Shown in pieces: positions 16,639 through 24,835 of a DNA stretch of 64,000 nt (within the stretch, counting starts at the first letter, position 1; each line of letters begins with the position of its first letter). The notes under the pieces are model-generated. The model did no database searches, had not been told where the DNA came from, and saw only the letters and a list, made by a program, of their open reading frames with translations. Both the position numbers and the translations under genes were made by a program. Source of the stretch: Streptomyces canus (lineage in GTDB: Bacteria; Actinomycetota; Actinomycetes; Streptomycetales; Streptomycetaceae); contig NZ_CP107989.1 in assembly GCF_041435015.1 (NCBI RefSeq), positions 4,216,001 through 4,280,000 of the forward strand, in the 5' to 3' direction.

Positions 16639-17166
16639 TTAACGCTTGCTGTACTGCGGGGCCTTGCGGGCCTTCTTGAGACCGGCCTTCTTGCGCTCGA
16701 CCGCACGGTCGTCGCGGCGGAGGAAGCCGGCCTTCTTGAGGGCGCCGCGGTTGTTGTCCACGTCGGCCTCGTTCAGCGCGCGGGCGACACCGAGACGGAG
16801 CGCACCGGCCTGACCGGAGACGCCGCCACCCGCGATGCGGGCGATGATGTCGTAGCGGCCCTCGAGCTCGAGCACCTTGAAGGGCTCGTTGACTTCCTGC
16901 TGGTGCACCTTGTTGGGGAAGTAGTCCTCAAGGGTGCGACCGTTGATCTTCCACTTGCCGGTGCCCGGGACGATCCGGACGCGGGCGATGGCGTTCTTGC
17001 GACGGCCCAGGCCGGCGGCCGGCTGCGGGTCGCCGAAGCGGGACGCCATGGACTCCGAGGTGTACTCGCCCTCGACGGGGACCTCGGACTCGGTGGTGTA
17101 GCTGTCGATGTCGACGAGCTCGGTCTCGGTCTCTTCGACCGGCTGCTCAACAGTGGTCTCGGCCAC
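16639..17166 (-). CDS. rpsI: 30S ribosomal protein S9
   Basis: S9 binds the 3' domain of 16S rRNA; its C-terminal tail, here [10 protein letters not shown], reaches the P-site tRNA. The conserved body starts at [14 protein letters not shown]. The 175-residue protein has an acidic N-terminal extension of about 45 residues (rich in Glu, Thr, Val) that bacterial S9 proteins of about 130 residues lack but streptomycetes share. It follows rplM by 41 bases, the usual L13-S9 operon. Start at 17166 is the only ATG giving the full extension. Confidence 0.97.
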   Translation of the reverse strand: MAETTVEQPVEETETELVDIDSYTTESEVPVEGEYTSESMASRFGDPQPAAGLGRRKNAIARVRIVPGTGKWKINGRTLEDYFPNKVHQQEVNEPFKVLELEGRYDIIARIAGGGVSGQAGALRLGVARALNEADVDNNRGALKKAGFLRRDDRAVERKKAGLKKARKAPQYSKR

Positions 17167-17207
17167 GATGCTCCTCAGATTCTTTTCTGTCTTGGGGGTG
17201 GCCGGAA

Positions 17208-17651
17208 CTACTGCGCGACCTGGGTGATCTCGAACGGCACCGGCTGCTGGGCAGCGTGCGGGTGCTGGTCGCCCGAGTAGACCTTCAGCTTGCTGATCAT
17301 CTGACGGCCCAGGGAGTTCTTGGGGATCATGCCCTTGATGGCCTTCTCGACGGCCTTCTCGGGGTTCTTCGCCAGCAGCTCGTCGTAGCGGACGGAGCGC
17401 AGACCACCCGGGTAGCCGGAGTGGCGGTACGCCAGCTTCTGGGTCTTCTTGTTGCCGGACAGGTGAACCTTGTCGGCGTTGATGATGATGACGAAGTCGC
17501 CCATGTCCATGTGCGGGGCATAGGTCGGCTTGTGCTTGCCACGGAGGAGGTTCGCAGCGGTGGTAGCCAGACGGCCCAGGACGATGTCCTGAGCGTCAAT
17601 GACGTGCCACTGGCGAGTCACATCGCCGGGCTTGGGGCTGTACGTACGCAC
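17208..17651 (-). CDS. rplM: 50S ribosomal protein L13
   Basis: L13 is an early-assembly 23S rRNA binding protein. The 147-residue sequence begins [20 protein letters not shown] and has the conserved [17 protein letters not shown] and YRHSGYPGG blocks. I start at the GTG at 17651 because the family begins at MRTYSPK; the frame is open to 17690 but the extra residues have no similarity. First gene of the rplM-rpsI operon, with a promoter about 180 bases upstream. Confidence 0.96.
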   Translation of the reverse strand: MRTYSPKPGDVTRQWHVIDAQDIVLGRLATTAANLLRGKHKPTYAPHMDMGDFVIIINADKVHLSGNKKTQKLAYRHSGYPGGLRSVRYDELLAKNPEKAVEKAIKGMIPKNSLGRQMISKLKVYSGDQHPHAAQQPVPFEITQVAQ

Positions 17652-17833
17652 TTCGCAGCCTTCTTCTTCAGTGGATGGGTGCTGACACATGGCATCACTG
17701 AAGCGATCGTGCAGCTGGGGACGACAATGCCGGGGACGCTGCCCGTATGCCGCCCACTGGTAACTGCTCCAGGGAACCTACGTAAGGGCCTCTCGCGTGA
17801 GAACGACCAAGCCGATACGCATAACAAACCGCA

Positions 17834-17863
17834 AGGTTACCCGCGCTGCCCCGGACGGGTCAA
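17834..17863 (-). promoter_or_regulatory. Probable vegetative promoter of rplM-rpsI
   Basis: On the minus strand TTGACC (17863-17858), an 18-base spacer and TAACCT (17839-17834) resemble HrdB-type promoters and match those I see for the str and rpoB operons. It predicts a leader of about 175 bases before the rplM GTG. Confidence 0.55.
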
Positions 17864-17977
17864 AACGAGTCCGCCGCGGCAAGGGCCACAGCACCTCGGG
17901 GACCAAGATGTACACCCCTGCCGGAAAGGTCCCCGGGCCAGTGTCCACAGGCCCCACAGCACCTCCCGTCCCCCGTC

Positions 17978-17983
17978 TAAGAT
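17978..17983 (+). promoter_or_regulatory. Possible -10 element giving a leaderless transcript
   Basis: TAAGAT lies 7 bases before the ATG at 17991, and there is no purine-rich ribosome-binding site there. A start at or next to the ATG would give a leaderless mRNA, common in streptomycetes. No good -35 is visible. Confidence 0.35.
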
Positions 17984-17990
17984 GCGCCCC

Positions 17991-18881
17991 ATGAGCTTTG
18001 GGCAGCAGGGGGGACCCCCATCCCAGTGGGATCCCTGGAAACCGCAGTCGCAGCAGCCGTGGGGCAGCGACGGGGGCGAGCAGACCCCGGACTGGGCCGC
18101 GCTCGCCGAGGCGTCCGAGATCCGCAACAGGCGCCGTCGGCTGTTCTTCATCGTCGGCGGCGCGGTCGCCACGGTCGCGATAGGCACCGCCGTGGCGATG
18201 GCCGTCGTATCGGCGAACAACGACGACGAGGCGAACAAGCCGACCTCGTCGCTGCCGGCGACCGCCGACATCCCGAGCGCGACCGGAACCACGCCGTCGT
18301 TCGCGCCGACCAGCGCACCGCCGCCGCTGGACCCGAGGGACTTCATCGCCAGCAAGGCCAAGGACACGGCCCCGCTCGGCGCGCAGATCCTCTTCCCGGG
18401 CACCCAGCTGACCATGGGTTCGACCGTGTACAAGAAGGGGACGACGGCCGACACGAAGAACTGCGCCGCCGGCGACACGGTCCAGCCCAGCCTCGGAAAG
18501 ATCCTGAAGGCCAACAGCTGCACCCGGTTCATGCGGGTCAGCTACACCAAGGACGGCGTCTCGGTGACGGTCGGCGTGGCCGTCTTCGACACCGAGGCCC
18601 AGGCGACGAAGGCGAAGAGCCAGGTCAACACCAAGAAGGACATCGTCAAGTCGCTGTCCGGCGGCGCGGTCAAGGCCTTCTGCAACTCCGCGATCTGCCG
18701 CACGACCTCGAACTCCTACGGCCGCTACGCCTACTTCACCATCGCCGGCTTCGCCAGCGGCAAGAACGTCACGGAGAAGGACACCGCGGTCTTCAGCATC
18801 GGCGACAACCTGGCCGAGTTCACCTTCCGCCAGATCCACCGGCGCGGCGAGGCTCAGGCGTCGACGGCTGCGAGCGAATGA
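17991..18881 (+). CDS. Membrane-anchored extracytoplasmic protein of unknown function
   Basis: The 296-residue protein has a Gln/Pro/Gly-rich cytoplasmic N-terminus (about 45 residues). A single membrane helix follows, preceded by basic residues (RNRRRRLFFIVGGAVATVAIG, then TAVAMAVV). A Ser/Thr/Pro linker then leads to an outside domain from residue 110. That domain contains four Cys (in TKNCAAG, ANSCTRF, AFCNSAICR), probably disulphide-bonded, and ends near RRGEAQASTAASE. No named family is recognised. The start at 17991 is chosen because similar actinomycete proteins begin with such a tail; no ribosome-binding site precedes it, so translation may be leaderless. It is divergent from rplM. 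Confidence 0.75.
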   Translation: MSFGQQGGPPSQWDPWKPQSQQPWGSDGGEQTPDWAALAEASEIRNRRRRLFFIVGGAVATVAIGTAVAMAVVSANNDDEANKPTSSLPATADIPSATGTTPSFAPTSAPPPLDPRDFIASKAKDTAPLGAQILFPGTQLTMGSTVYKKGTTADTKNCAAGDTVQPSLGKILKANSCTRFMRVSYTKDGVSVTVGVAVFDTEAQATKAKSQVNTKKDIVKSLSGGAVKAFCNSAICRTTSNSYGRYAYFTIAGFASGKNVTEKDTAVFSIGDNLAEFTFRQIHRRGEAQASTAASE

Positions 18882-18956
18882 CACGGTCCGCGGCCGTGTG
18901 AAAGCCTCCCCCTTTCCGATCACGCGCTGATCAGCAGTCCTTGGGGGGACCTGTCC

Positions 18957-19328
18957 ATGGCCGCACACCACACGTCCGGACGCCGGCTGCTCACCGCCAC
19001 CGTGGGCCGACTGAACCCGCGGCACCCGGCCCACGGGCCCCTCGGCGACCGGCCCGTGATCCGGAAGGCCATCGACGCGGCGGGCCGTTGCGGCCACGGC
19101 CGTCTCCCGCAGGGCCGGTACCGGATCGCCTCCGCGCCCGGGCTCGCCGTCGCGGCCGCGCCGCACGGCGACCGGCACCGTCACGTCCCGGACCTGACGT
19201 TCACAGGGGCCTCTTCCATAGGTCCGGCCGACGCCGAAGTGGGGACGCTCACCCGCGCCCGGGCCGGTGTCACCCACGTCGCCGGCGGCACCTCGACCGT
19301 CGCGTGGCTCATCGTGGACCCGGCGTAG
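18957..19328 (+). CDS. Short protein resembling the start of a pectate-lyase/beta-helix protein; possibly degraded
   Basis: The 123-residue frame starts with GRRLLTATVG, like a shortened twin-arginine signal. It then reads RPVIRKAIDAAGRCGHGRLPQG and RYRIASAPGLAV, which resembles the N-terminal part of pectate-lyase-superfamily (beta-helix) proteins, where DDTAAIxxAIDAA..GG.V.LPAGxYRI is usual. The remaining beta-helix is missing; the frame ends TVAWLIVDPA. It precedes the GH26 gene by 10 bases. I consider a decayed remnant with internal deletions as likely as a functional small protein. Confidence 0.4.
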   Translation: MAAHHTSGRRLLTATVGRLNPRHPAHGPLGDRPVIRKAIDAAGRCGHGRLPQGRYRIASAPGLAVAAAPHGDRHRHVPDLTFTGASSIGPADAEVGTLTRARAGVTHVAGGTSTVAWLIVDPA

Positions 19329-19338
19329 CGCCTTGGAC

Positions 19339-20676
19339 ATGCGAGGGCGGGTCAGAGTCATAGGGGCCGCGGCAGGGGCGGCACTGCTGGCCCCGCTGGG
19401 GGTGTGGGCCTGGTCCGAGCACAGCGCGCAGGGGCCCCGGCTCGTCCCCACCGACCTGCACGAGCGGGACCCCGAGGCGGCCCCCGCGGCCCGCCGGGTC
19501 TACGCGACGCTGGCCCGCCTGGAGAACGACGCGCGCCGGGGCCGCCCGTCCCGCACGGTGCTCGGCCAGCACGTGGAGCTGCACAACGAGCGGTACAACA
19601 AGGTGTACGGCGATTTCCGGGGCCTCAAGCAGCCCGGCTACTACTACCGCAAGGCCCGGGACATCACCGGGAAGCTGCCCGGCTTCGTGGAGGTGGACCT
19701 CGGGCCCGGCTACGGGCAACCGGGCTGGGCCGTGGGGACCGCCCGCTCGTACTCCAGGGCCTGGCCGGCCTGCCGCCCCTCCTGGGGGTACGTCGAGGAC
19801 GCCGTGGACCTCGCCGTCGGGGTGTGGGCGGGGCTGCCCCGGGCGGCCGACGGCTCGTACCGCACCTCGGGCAGACACACGGAGTGCGCGACCGGCACCG
19901 AGGTCTCCCTCCCGCACAACGGGGGCGCACCCGCGGGCATGGTCGGCTTCTCCTTCCACCAGCCCTACCCCGGCAGCCCGGTCAAGGGCTACGCGCAGAC
20001 CCTGCACCGGAACTCCCCCGGCGCGAAGGACCGCGACTGGTTCGGCCGGGTGGTCACCGAGGGCACCACCGAACACCGGGACCTGCTGCACGACCTGGCC
20101 TTTCTCGCGGACCACCTCGGCTACCTCGCCGGCCGCGGGGTGCCGGTGCTGCTGCGGCCGTACCACGAGATGAACACCGCGCCGGGCCAAGGTTTCTGGT
20201 GGGCGGGGCAGGACCCGGCCGCGTTCCACAGGCTGTGGCGGCTGACGTACGACTACCTCGTGAACCGTCGCGGCCTGCACCATCTGATCTTCGTCTGGTC
20301 GCCCAACTCCTGGAACGGCCCCTACGGCCGCGACCCCCGGCCGTACTACCCCGGCGGCGGTTACGTCGACGTCGTCGGAGTCGACGACTACAGCGACACC
20401 CCGGCCGAGCCTTTCGGCCAGGGCGCCTGGACCGAGGTCTGGTACCGGGGCCTGGAGGAGTACCGCAGGCCGCGCATCGTGGCCGAGTCCTTCCACGTAC
20501 CGCTCAACGCCCACCAGCCCCGGACGCTGTCCCGGACACCATGGGTCCTGTGGACGGTGTGGGGCCAGGCACTGACGTACGACAACGTCTCGGAGCCGCG
20601 CGGGAAGAACACCGCGGCCGACGTGAAACGGACCTATGAGTCACCCAGGGTGATCACCGGCGGACGCCTGGTGTAG
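19339..20676 (+). CDS. Secreted glycoside hydrolase family 26 (beta-mannanase-like)
   Basis: The 445-residue protein has an N-terminal signal/anchor (VRVIGAAAGAALLAPLGVWAW). It is followed by a (beta/alpha)8 domain with the GH26 signature RPYHEMN, where E277 is the expected acid/base, and GFWW. The second catalytic Glu is E383 in RIVAESFH. GH26 enzymes hydrolyse beta-1,4-mannan or, less often, mixed-linkage glucans and xylan. The start is uncertain: ATG 19339 or TTG 19333, neither with a strong ribosome-binding site. It opens a plus-strand polysaccharide locus with a mannosyltransferase-like synthase and a second hydrolase. It is expected to act outside the cell on the product or in its release. 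Confidence 0.85.
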   Translation: MRGRVRVIGAAAGAALLAPLGVWAWSEHSAQGPRLVPTDLHERDPEAAPAARRVYATLARLENDARRGRPSRTVLGQHVELHNERYNKVYGDFRGLKQPGYYYRKARDITGKLPGFVEVDLGPGYGQPGWAVGTARSYSRAWPACRPSWGYVEDAVDLAVGVWAGLPRAADGSYRTSGRHTECATGTEVSLPHNGGAPAGMVGFSFHQPYPGSPVKGYAQTLHRNSPGAKDRDWFGRVVTEGTTEHRDLLHDLAFLADHLGYLAGRGVPVLLRPYHEMNTAPGQGFWWAGQDPAAFHRLWRLTYDYLVNRRGLHHLIFVWSPNSWNGPYGRDPRPYYPGGGYVDVVGVDDYSDTPAEPFGQGAWTEVWYRGLEEYRRPRIVAESFHVPLNAHQPRTLSRTPWVLWTVWGQALTYDNVSEPRGKNTAADVKRTYESPRVITGGRLV

Positions 20677-20689
20677 ATCTGCGACTTAC

Positions 20690-20790
20690 AACCAAGATCA
20701 CCACACAAGACGTGACTTGATTAACTTTTGAACACATCACCCTCACAAGCGTTTTCACTTTCACGCTTTTGTGTAAGGATCTGTGTCTTG
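20690..20790 (+). promoter_or_regulatory. AT-rich control region with inverted repeat upstream of the glycosyltransferase gene
   Basis: The segment is strikingly AT-rich for this genome. It contains CACAAGCG (20744-20751) facing CGCTTTTGTG (20764-20773), an interrupted inverted repeat. TTGATTAACTTTTGAACAC lies just before. The rest of 20677-20970 holds no gene. It probably contains the promoter and operator of the GT2-hydrolase-pyrophosphorylase-acyltransferase operon; the sigma factor and regulator are unknown. Confidence 0.45.
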
Positions 20791-20970
20791 TTCGATCAGT
20801 CTTCGGGCGCCCGGGGGGGCATCTGAGCGCGGCTGATCGAAAGCGCCAAAGAAGGCGTTGAGGGGGATGGACCCGGAACCACACCATTCGTCACGGTGCG
20901 TATTCATGCCGTGATGTCGATCCGTCGTGCCTCAACGCGCCACTGATCTCATGGGGAGTTCCGCAGTCGT

Positions 20971-22422
20971 ATGGCATCGACAGCCGTCGAGGGGGGTGTG
21001 CCGCATTCCCGGCACCATCAGAAACTCGCGAAACGCACCGCCGCGTGGAAGCCGGGAATCCTCCCGTTCCTGCTGCCTTTCATCCTGTTGGTCGTGTTCG
21101 GACTGTGGAGCTACCGCCCCAGTTCGTCCGTGCTGAGCTGGGCGCTCTCCGTCGTCTGGACGCTGCCGGTGGTCGGCGTTCTGGTCGGCATCCAGGGTGC
21201 GCTGCTGATCCGCCGCCGGGTCCGCAAGAGCGACCGGATGATCCCTCCCGCACCGGCCGAGGAGGACTTCCTGATCGTCCTCTGCCCGACCATCGGGCGG
21301 AACGACACCTACCCGGCCCTGGAGCGCTCGATCCTCTCGTACGTCGAGCATCTGCCCGAGTGGTTTCCGTACCTGCGCGTCGACATCCTCACCGAGGAGG
21401 GCTGCGAGGCGGCGGCGGACATCGACCGGCTGGCCGACTCCCACCCGCTGATCAGGGTGATCACCGTGCCCAAGGACTACGTCCCGGCCAACGGCACCCG
21501 CTTCAAGGCCCGCGCCAACCACTACGCCCACGAGCTGCGCATCGCGGAGGGCGAGGCCCTCGACTACGTCTGGGTACTGCACATGGACGACGACACCGGT
21601 GTCGGGCCCGACACGGCGTCCTCGCTCGCCCAGTTCATCAACCGTCAGCGCCGCGCCCACCCCGACGAGGCCAAGCACATGGCCCAGGGGATCCTCACCT
21701 ACCCCCGTGAGAACGCGGTCAACATGTTCACGTGGCTCGCCGACGCGGTGCGCCCCGCCGACGACATCGCCCGCTTCCGCGCCCTGACCGGCATGGGCAC
21801 CCCGGCCGCCGGCGTGCACGGCGAGCTGCTGGTGCTACGCGCATCGATCGAGGCCACGATCGGCTGGGACTTCGGCCCCAAGGAGATCGTCGAGGACGCC
21901 CGCCTCGCCCTGACGTTCTGCCGCAAGTACCCGGGCAGGAGCGACTGGTTCAACGGGCGCTGCTACGGCGCCTCCCCCGCCACCGCGTCCGACTTCATCA
22001 AGCAGCGCGACCGGTGGGCCTGGGGTCTGGTGGCCCTCTGCTTCAACAAGGCCGTGCCCTGGCGCTACCGCTGGTTCCTGTCGATCTGCGTGACCACCTG
22101 GATCCTCGGCCCGCTCCAGCACATCGGCGCCGTGCTGCTCATCGGCTGGCTCTTCAACGACATGAACACCTCGCCGGTGACCCAGTCCATCACCATCCTG
22201 TGGGCCTTCAACTTCGCCTACGTCATCTGGACCTACTGGGAGGGTCTGCGACTGAACGCGCTCGCGTCGCTCAGCGGCCGGCGCAAGTGGTGGGAGCCGA
22301 TCGTGGTGGTCGTGTGCATCCCCGTCTTCTCGGTGCTGGAGGGTCTCGGCGGCTTCAAGGGCTTCCTGAGATTCGTCCGGCGCGAGGAGAACAAGTTCGT
22401 CGTGATCGCCAAGCCCGCCTGA
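20971..22422 (+). CDS. Membrane glycosyltransferase family 2, Egghead-like beta-mannosyltransferase/synthase candidate
   Basis: The 483-residue processive-type GT2 has two N-terminal membrane helices (residues 28-80). Its GT-A domain has VLCPTIGRND, the nucleotide-sugar motif MDDDT (D206-D208), E308-D309 and QRDRW (345-349, the QxxRW box). Several C-terminal helices follow. The motif order and blocks VPKDY...KARA, AQGILTY..EN..N and WLAD..RP.DD recall the Egghead family, whose animal member transfers mannose beta-1,4 from GDP-mannose. The start at 20971 has GGGGAG 13 bases upstream. The neighbouring genes for two mannanase-like hydrolases and a GDP-mannose-type pyrophosphorylase agree with a beta-mannan product. 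The linkage is inferred. Confidence 0.85.
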   Translation: MASTAVEGGVPHSRHHQKLAKRTAAWKPGILPFLLPFILLVVFGLWSYRPSSSVLSWALSVVWTLPVVGVLVGIQGALLIRRRVRKSDRMIPPAPAEEDFLIVLCPTIGRNDTYPALERSILSYVEHLPEWFPYLRVDILTEEGCEAAADIDRLADSHPLIRVITVPKDYVPANGTRFKARANHYAHELRIAEGEALDYVWVLHMDDDTGVGPDTASSLAQFINRQRRAHPDEAKHMAQGILTYPRENAVNMFTWLADAVRPADDIARFRALTGMGTPAAGVHGELLVLRASIEATIGWDFGPKEIVEDARLALTFCRKYPGRSDWFNGRCYGASPATASDFIKQRDRWAWGLVALCFNKAVPWRYRWFLSICVTTWILGPLQHIGAVLLIGWLFNDMNTSPVTQSITILWAFNFAYVIWTYWEGLRLNALASLSGRRKWWEPIVVVVCIPVFSVLEGLGGFKGFLRFVRREENKFVVIAKPA

Positions 22423-22444
22423 CCGCCCGGAAGACAGCTGACTC

Positions 22445-23680
22445 ATGCGCTCACGACTGCCCCTGCTCGCGATCTTCCCTGTGACCGTTCTCAGCCTCGT
22501 GCTGGGCGCCCCGTTCGTCCTCGGCGACCACCCGGTGCGCTGGGAGGCGGGTTCGGCCCTGCCCAAGGTCGTCATCGGCGACTCGGAGACCTCTGCCACC
22601 CCGTCCGGGAAGAAGCCGGAATCCTCTCCGTCCGATTCCCCTTCCTCCTCTTCCTCCTCCACCAACGCCCTCCAGGTCGCCAAGCCCTGGAAGAAGGGCA
22701 TGCCGCAGTGGGGCGTCCAGCTCTACTGGGAGGAGGAGACAAAGAAACGATCCGACACATTCATCGAGAACCAGGCCCGCAAGCACGCGAAGTACCTCAT
22801 CGGGCTGGGCGCGAACTCGGTGTCGCTCTCGTTCCCCTACTTCATCGGGGGCCCCACCTCCGACGAACTGTCGGCCGGGGCCAAGACCCCGTCCCCCGAG
22901 CGCCTCGAGCGGGTGCTGAAGGTCTTCAAGGACGCCGGGTTCCGCACCACGCTCCGCCCGATCCTGGACGAGGGCAACCTGAAGCAGAACAACGGCTGGC
23001 GCGGCAACATCGAGCCCGCCTCACGCTCGGCCTGGTTCGCGTCGTACAAGAAGCTCCTCACGCCGTACCTCAAGGCCGCCGAGGAGACGAAGACGAACAC
23101 CTTCGTGATCGGCACCGAACTCAACTCGCTGGAGGGAGACCCCGGCTGGGACACCCTGGTCGCCGCCGCCGAGAAGACCTTCCCGGGCGAGGTGTCCTAC
23201 GACGCGAACTGGGACAACTACGTCACCGGCCGCATCAACATGCCGGTCAACCACCTGGGCGTCGACGCCTACTTCCCGGTCAAGGTGCCGGACACGGCCC
23301 CGGTCTCCGACCTGGTCAAGGGCTGGAACACCTGGCTGGACAAGAAGGCCACCGGCCCGCTCCCGAACATCCTCGTCTCCGAGACCGGCATCGGTGCCAT
23401 GAAAGGCGCCTACCACGCGCCGGGTGACTTCTACGCCCGCCGGGCCCTCAACCCGAAGGTGCAGGCCAACTGGTACAAGGCGGTCTGCGAGGTCGTCCAG
23501 GACCGGAAGATGCAGGGCATCTACTGGTGGTCGCTCTGGTTCGACGACGACCCCAACACCAAGCCCGACGACAAGGTTGCCTCCCGGCTCGACTTCGCCG
23601 GACGCCCTCTCTCCGAAAAGGCGATCACGTCCTGTTTCACCTCTGACTACGCAGGACCCGGGACCGAGACCGCAAGCTGA
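22445..23680 (+). CDS. Secreted clan GH-A hydrolase, probably GH113 (beta-mannanase-like)
   Basis: The 411-residue protein has a signal peptide or anchor (LPLLAIFPVTVLSLVLGAPFVLG) and a Ser/Pro linker rich in SSS (residues 45-80). A TIM-barrel catalytic domain follows. Candidate catalytic residues are E225 in VIGTELNS (acid/base) and E313 in LVSETGIG (nucleophile), the spacing expected of GH-A enzymes; the overall look is that of GH113, known for endo-beta-1,4-mannanases. It starts 22 bases after the synthase gene, in the same operon. It may trim or release the polymer, as endoglucanases do in bacterial cellulose synthesis. The family number is less certain than the fold. Confidence 0.75.
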   Translation: MRSRLPLLAIFPVTVLSLVLGAPFVLGDHPVRWEAGSALPKVVIGDSETSATPSGKKPESSPSDSPSSSSSSTNALQVAKPWKKGMPQWGVQLYWEEETKKRSDTFIENQARKHAKYLIGLGANSVSLSFPYFIGGPTSDELSAGAKTPSPERLERVLKVFKDAGFRTTLRPILDEGNLKQNNGWRGNIEPASRSAWFASYKKLLTPYLKAAEETKTNTFVIGTELNSLEGDPGWDTLVAAAEKTFPGEVSYDANWDNYVTGRINMPVNHLGVDAYFPVKVPDTAPVSDLVKGWNTWLDKKATGPLPNILVSETGIGAMKGAYHAPGDFYARRALNPKVQANWYKAVCEVVQDRKMQGIYWWSLWFDDDPNTKPDDKVASRLDFAGRPLSEKAITSCFTSDYAGPGTETAS

Positions 23681-23696
23681 CCGAGCGGAGGCAGTC

Positions 23697-24797
23697 ATGC
23701 AGGAAGCCATCATTCTGGTGGGCGGCAAGGGAACCCGCCTGCGCCCCCTGACCAACCACACCCCGAAGCCGTTGCTCGGCGTCGCGGGCTCCTCCTTCAT
23801 CCGGCACCAGATCGCCAAGCTGACGGACGCGGGCGTCGGGCACGTGGTCTTCGCGACCTCGTACCTCGCCGGCCTCTTCGAGGAGGAGTTCAAGGACTTC
23901 TCCCAGGACCTGGAGATCTCGTACGCCGTCGAGGAGGTGCCGCTCGGCACGGGCGGAGCGATCCGCAACGCGGCCCGTCTGCTCCACGGCACCTCGCCGG
24001 ACGCGCCGGTGCTGATCCTCAACGGCGACATCCTCTCCGGCGTCGATCTGCCCGCCCTCCTGGAGCGCCACGAGGAGCGGGCGGCGGACGTGACCCTGCA
24101 TCTCACCCGCGTCCCCGACCCACGCGCCTTCGGCCTGGTCCCCACCGACGCGTCAGGCCGGGTGCTCTCCTTCCTCGAGAAGCCGAAGACGCCCGAGGAG
24201 TGCGTCACCGACCAGATCAACGCCGGCTGCTACGTTTTCCGCCGCTCGGTCCTCGACGCCATACCGGCCGACCGCGAGGTCTCGGTCGAGCAGGAGACCT
24301 TCCCGCAGCTCGTCGCCGCGGGACGCCGGGTGTACGGCCACACGACCGAGGAGTACTGGCGTGACCTCGGCACCCCGCTCGCCTTCGTCCACGGCTCCGC
24401 CGATCTGGTCACCGGCCGCGCGACCTCGCCCCTGGTGGGTCCGCCGTCCGAGGCCCTGATCCACCCCACCGCTGTCGTGGACCCGACCTCCCGCGTCACG
24501 GGCGGCTCGACCATCGGCCCGCACGCCGTGATCGGCCCGCACGTGGTCGTCGACCGCTCCATCATCGGGGCCGGTGTCGCCGTGGCCGAGGACACCCGGA
24601 TCCACGAGTCGGTGGTGGACCACGACTCCACGATCGGCAGGGCCTCGCTGCTGCGTGAAGTGGTCGTGGGATGCCACGCACACATCGGCGCGGACAACGA
24701 ACTGCCCGCCCACCTGCGGCTCTCGTGCGGCATCCGCATTCCCGCCCAAGGGGTACGCGTCAGCGCTACGGCTGCCGCCTGCCCGACGGTCCACTGA
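23697..24797 (+). CDS. NDP-sugar pyrophosphorylase, likely mannose-1-phosphate guanylyltransferase
   Basis: The 366-residue protein begins MQEAIILVGGKGTRLRPLT, with the nucleotide-binding GGKGTRLRP at residues 9-17. It has LNGDIL for the metal-binding Asp, and INAGCYVF and FLEKP sugar-binding blocks. The C-terminal third is a left-handed beta-helix of hexapeptide repeats (HPTAVVDPTSRVTGGSTIG and following). This is the architecture of GDP-mannose pyrophosphorylase-like proteins of actinomycetes; glucose-1-phosphate thymidylyl/uridylyl activity cannot be excluded. It starts at 23697 with CGGAGG upstream, 16 bases after the hydrolase. It would supply GDP-mannose to the neighbouring synthase. 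Confidence 0.82.
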   Translation: MQEAIILVGGKGTRLRPLTNHTPKPLLGVAGSSFIRHQIAKLTDAGVGHVVFATSYLAGLFEEEFKDFSQDLEISYAVEEVPLGTGGAIRNAARLLHGTSPDAPVLILNGDILSGVDLPALLERHEERAADVTLHLTRVPDPRAFGLVPTDASGRVLSFLEKPKTPEECVTDQINAGCYVFRRSVLDAIPADREVSVEQETFPQLVAAGRRVYGHTTEEYWRDLGTPLAFVHGSADLVTGRATSPLVGPPSEALIHPTAVVDPTSRVTGGSTIGPHAVIGPHVVVDRSIIGAGVAVAEDTRIHESVVDHDSTIGRASLLREVVVGCHAHIGADNELPAHLRLSCGIRIPAQGVRVSATAAACPTVH

Positions 24798-24835
24798 AGT
24801 CGTCTGCCTGCCAGCGTGCTCGACCGGAGAGTTCC

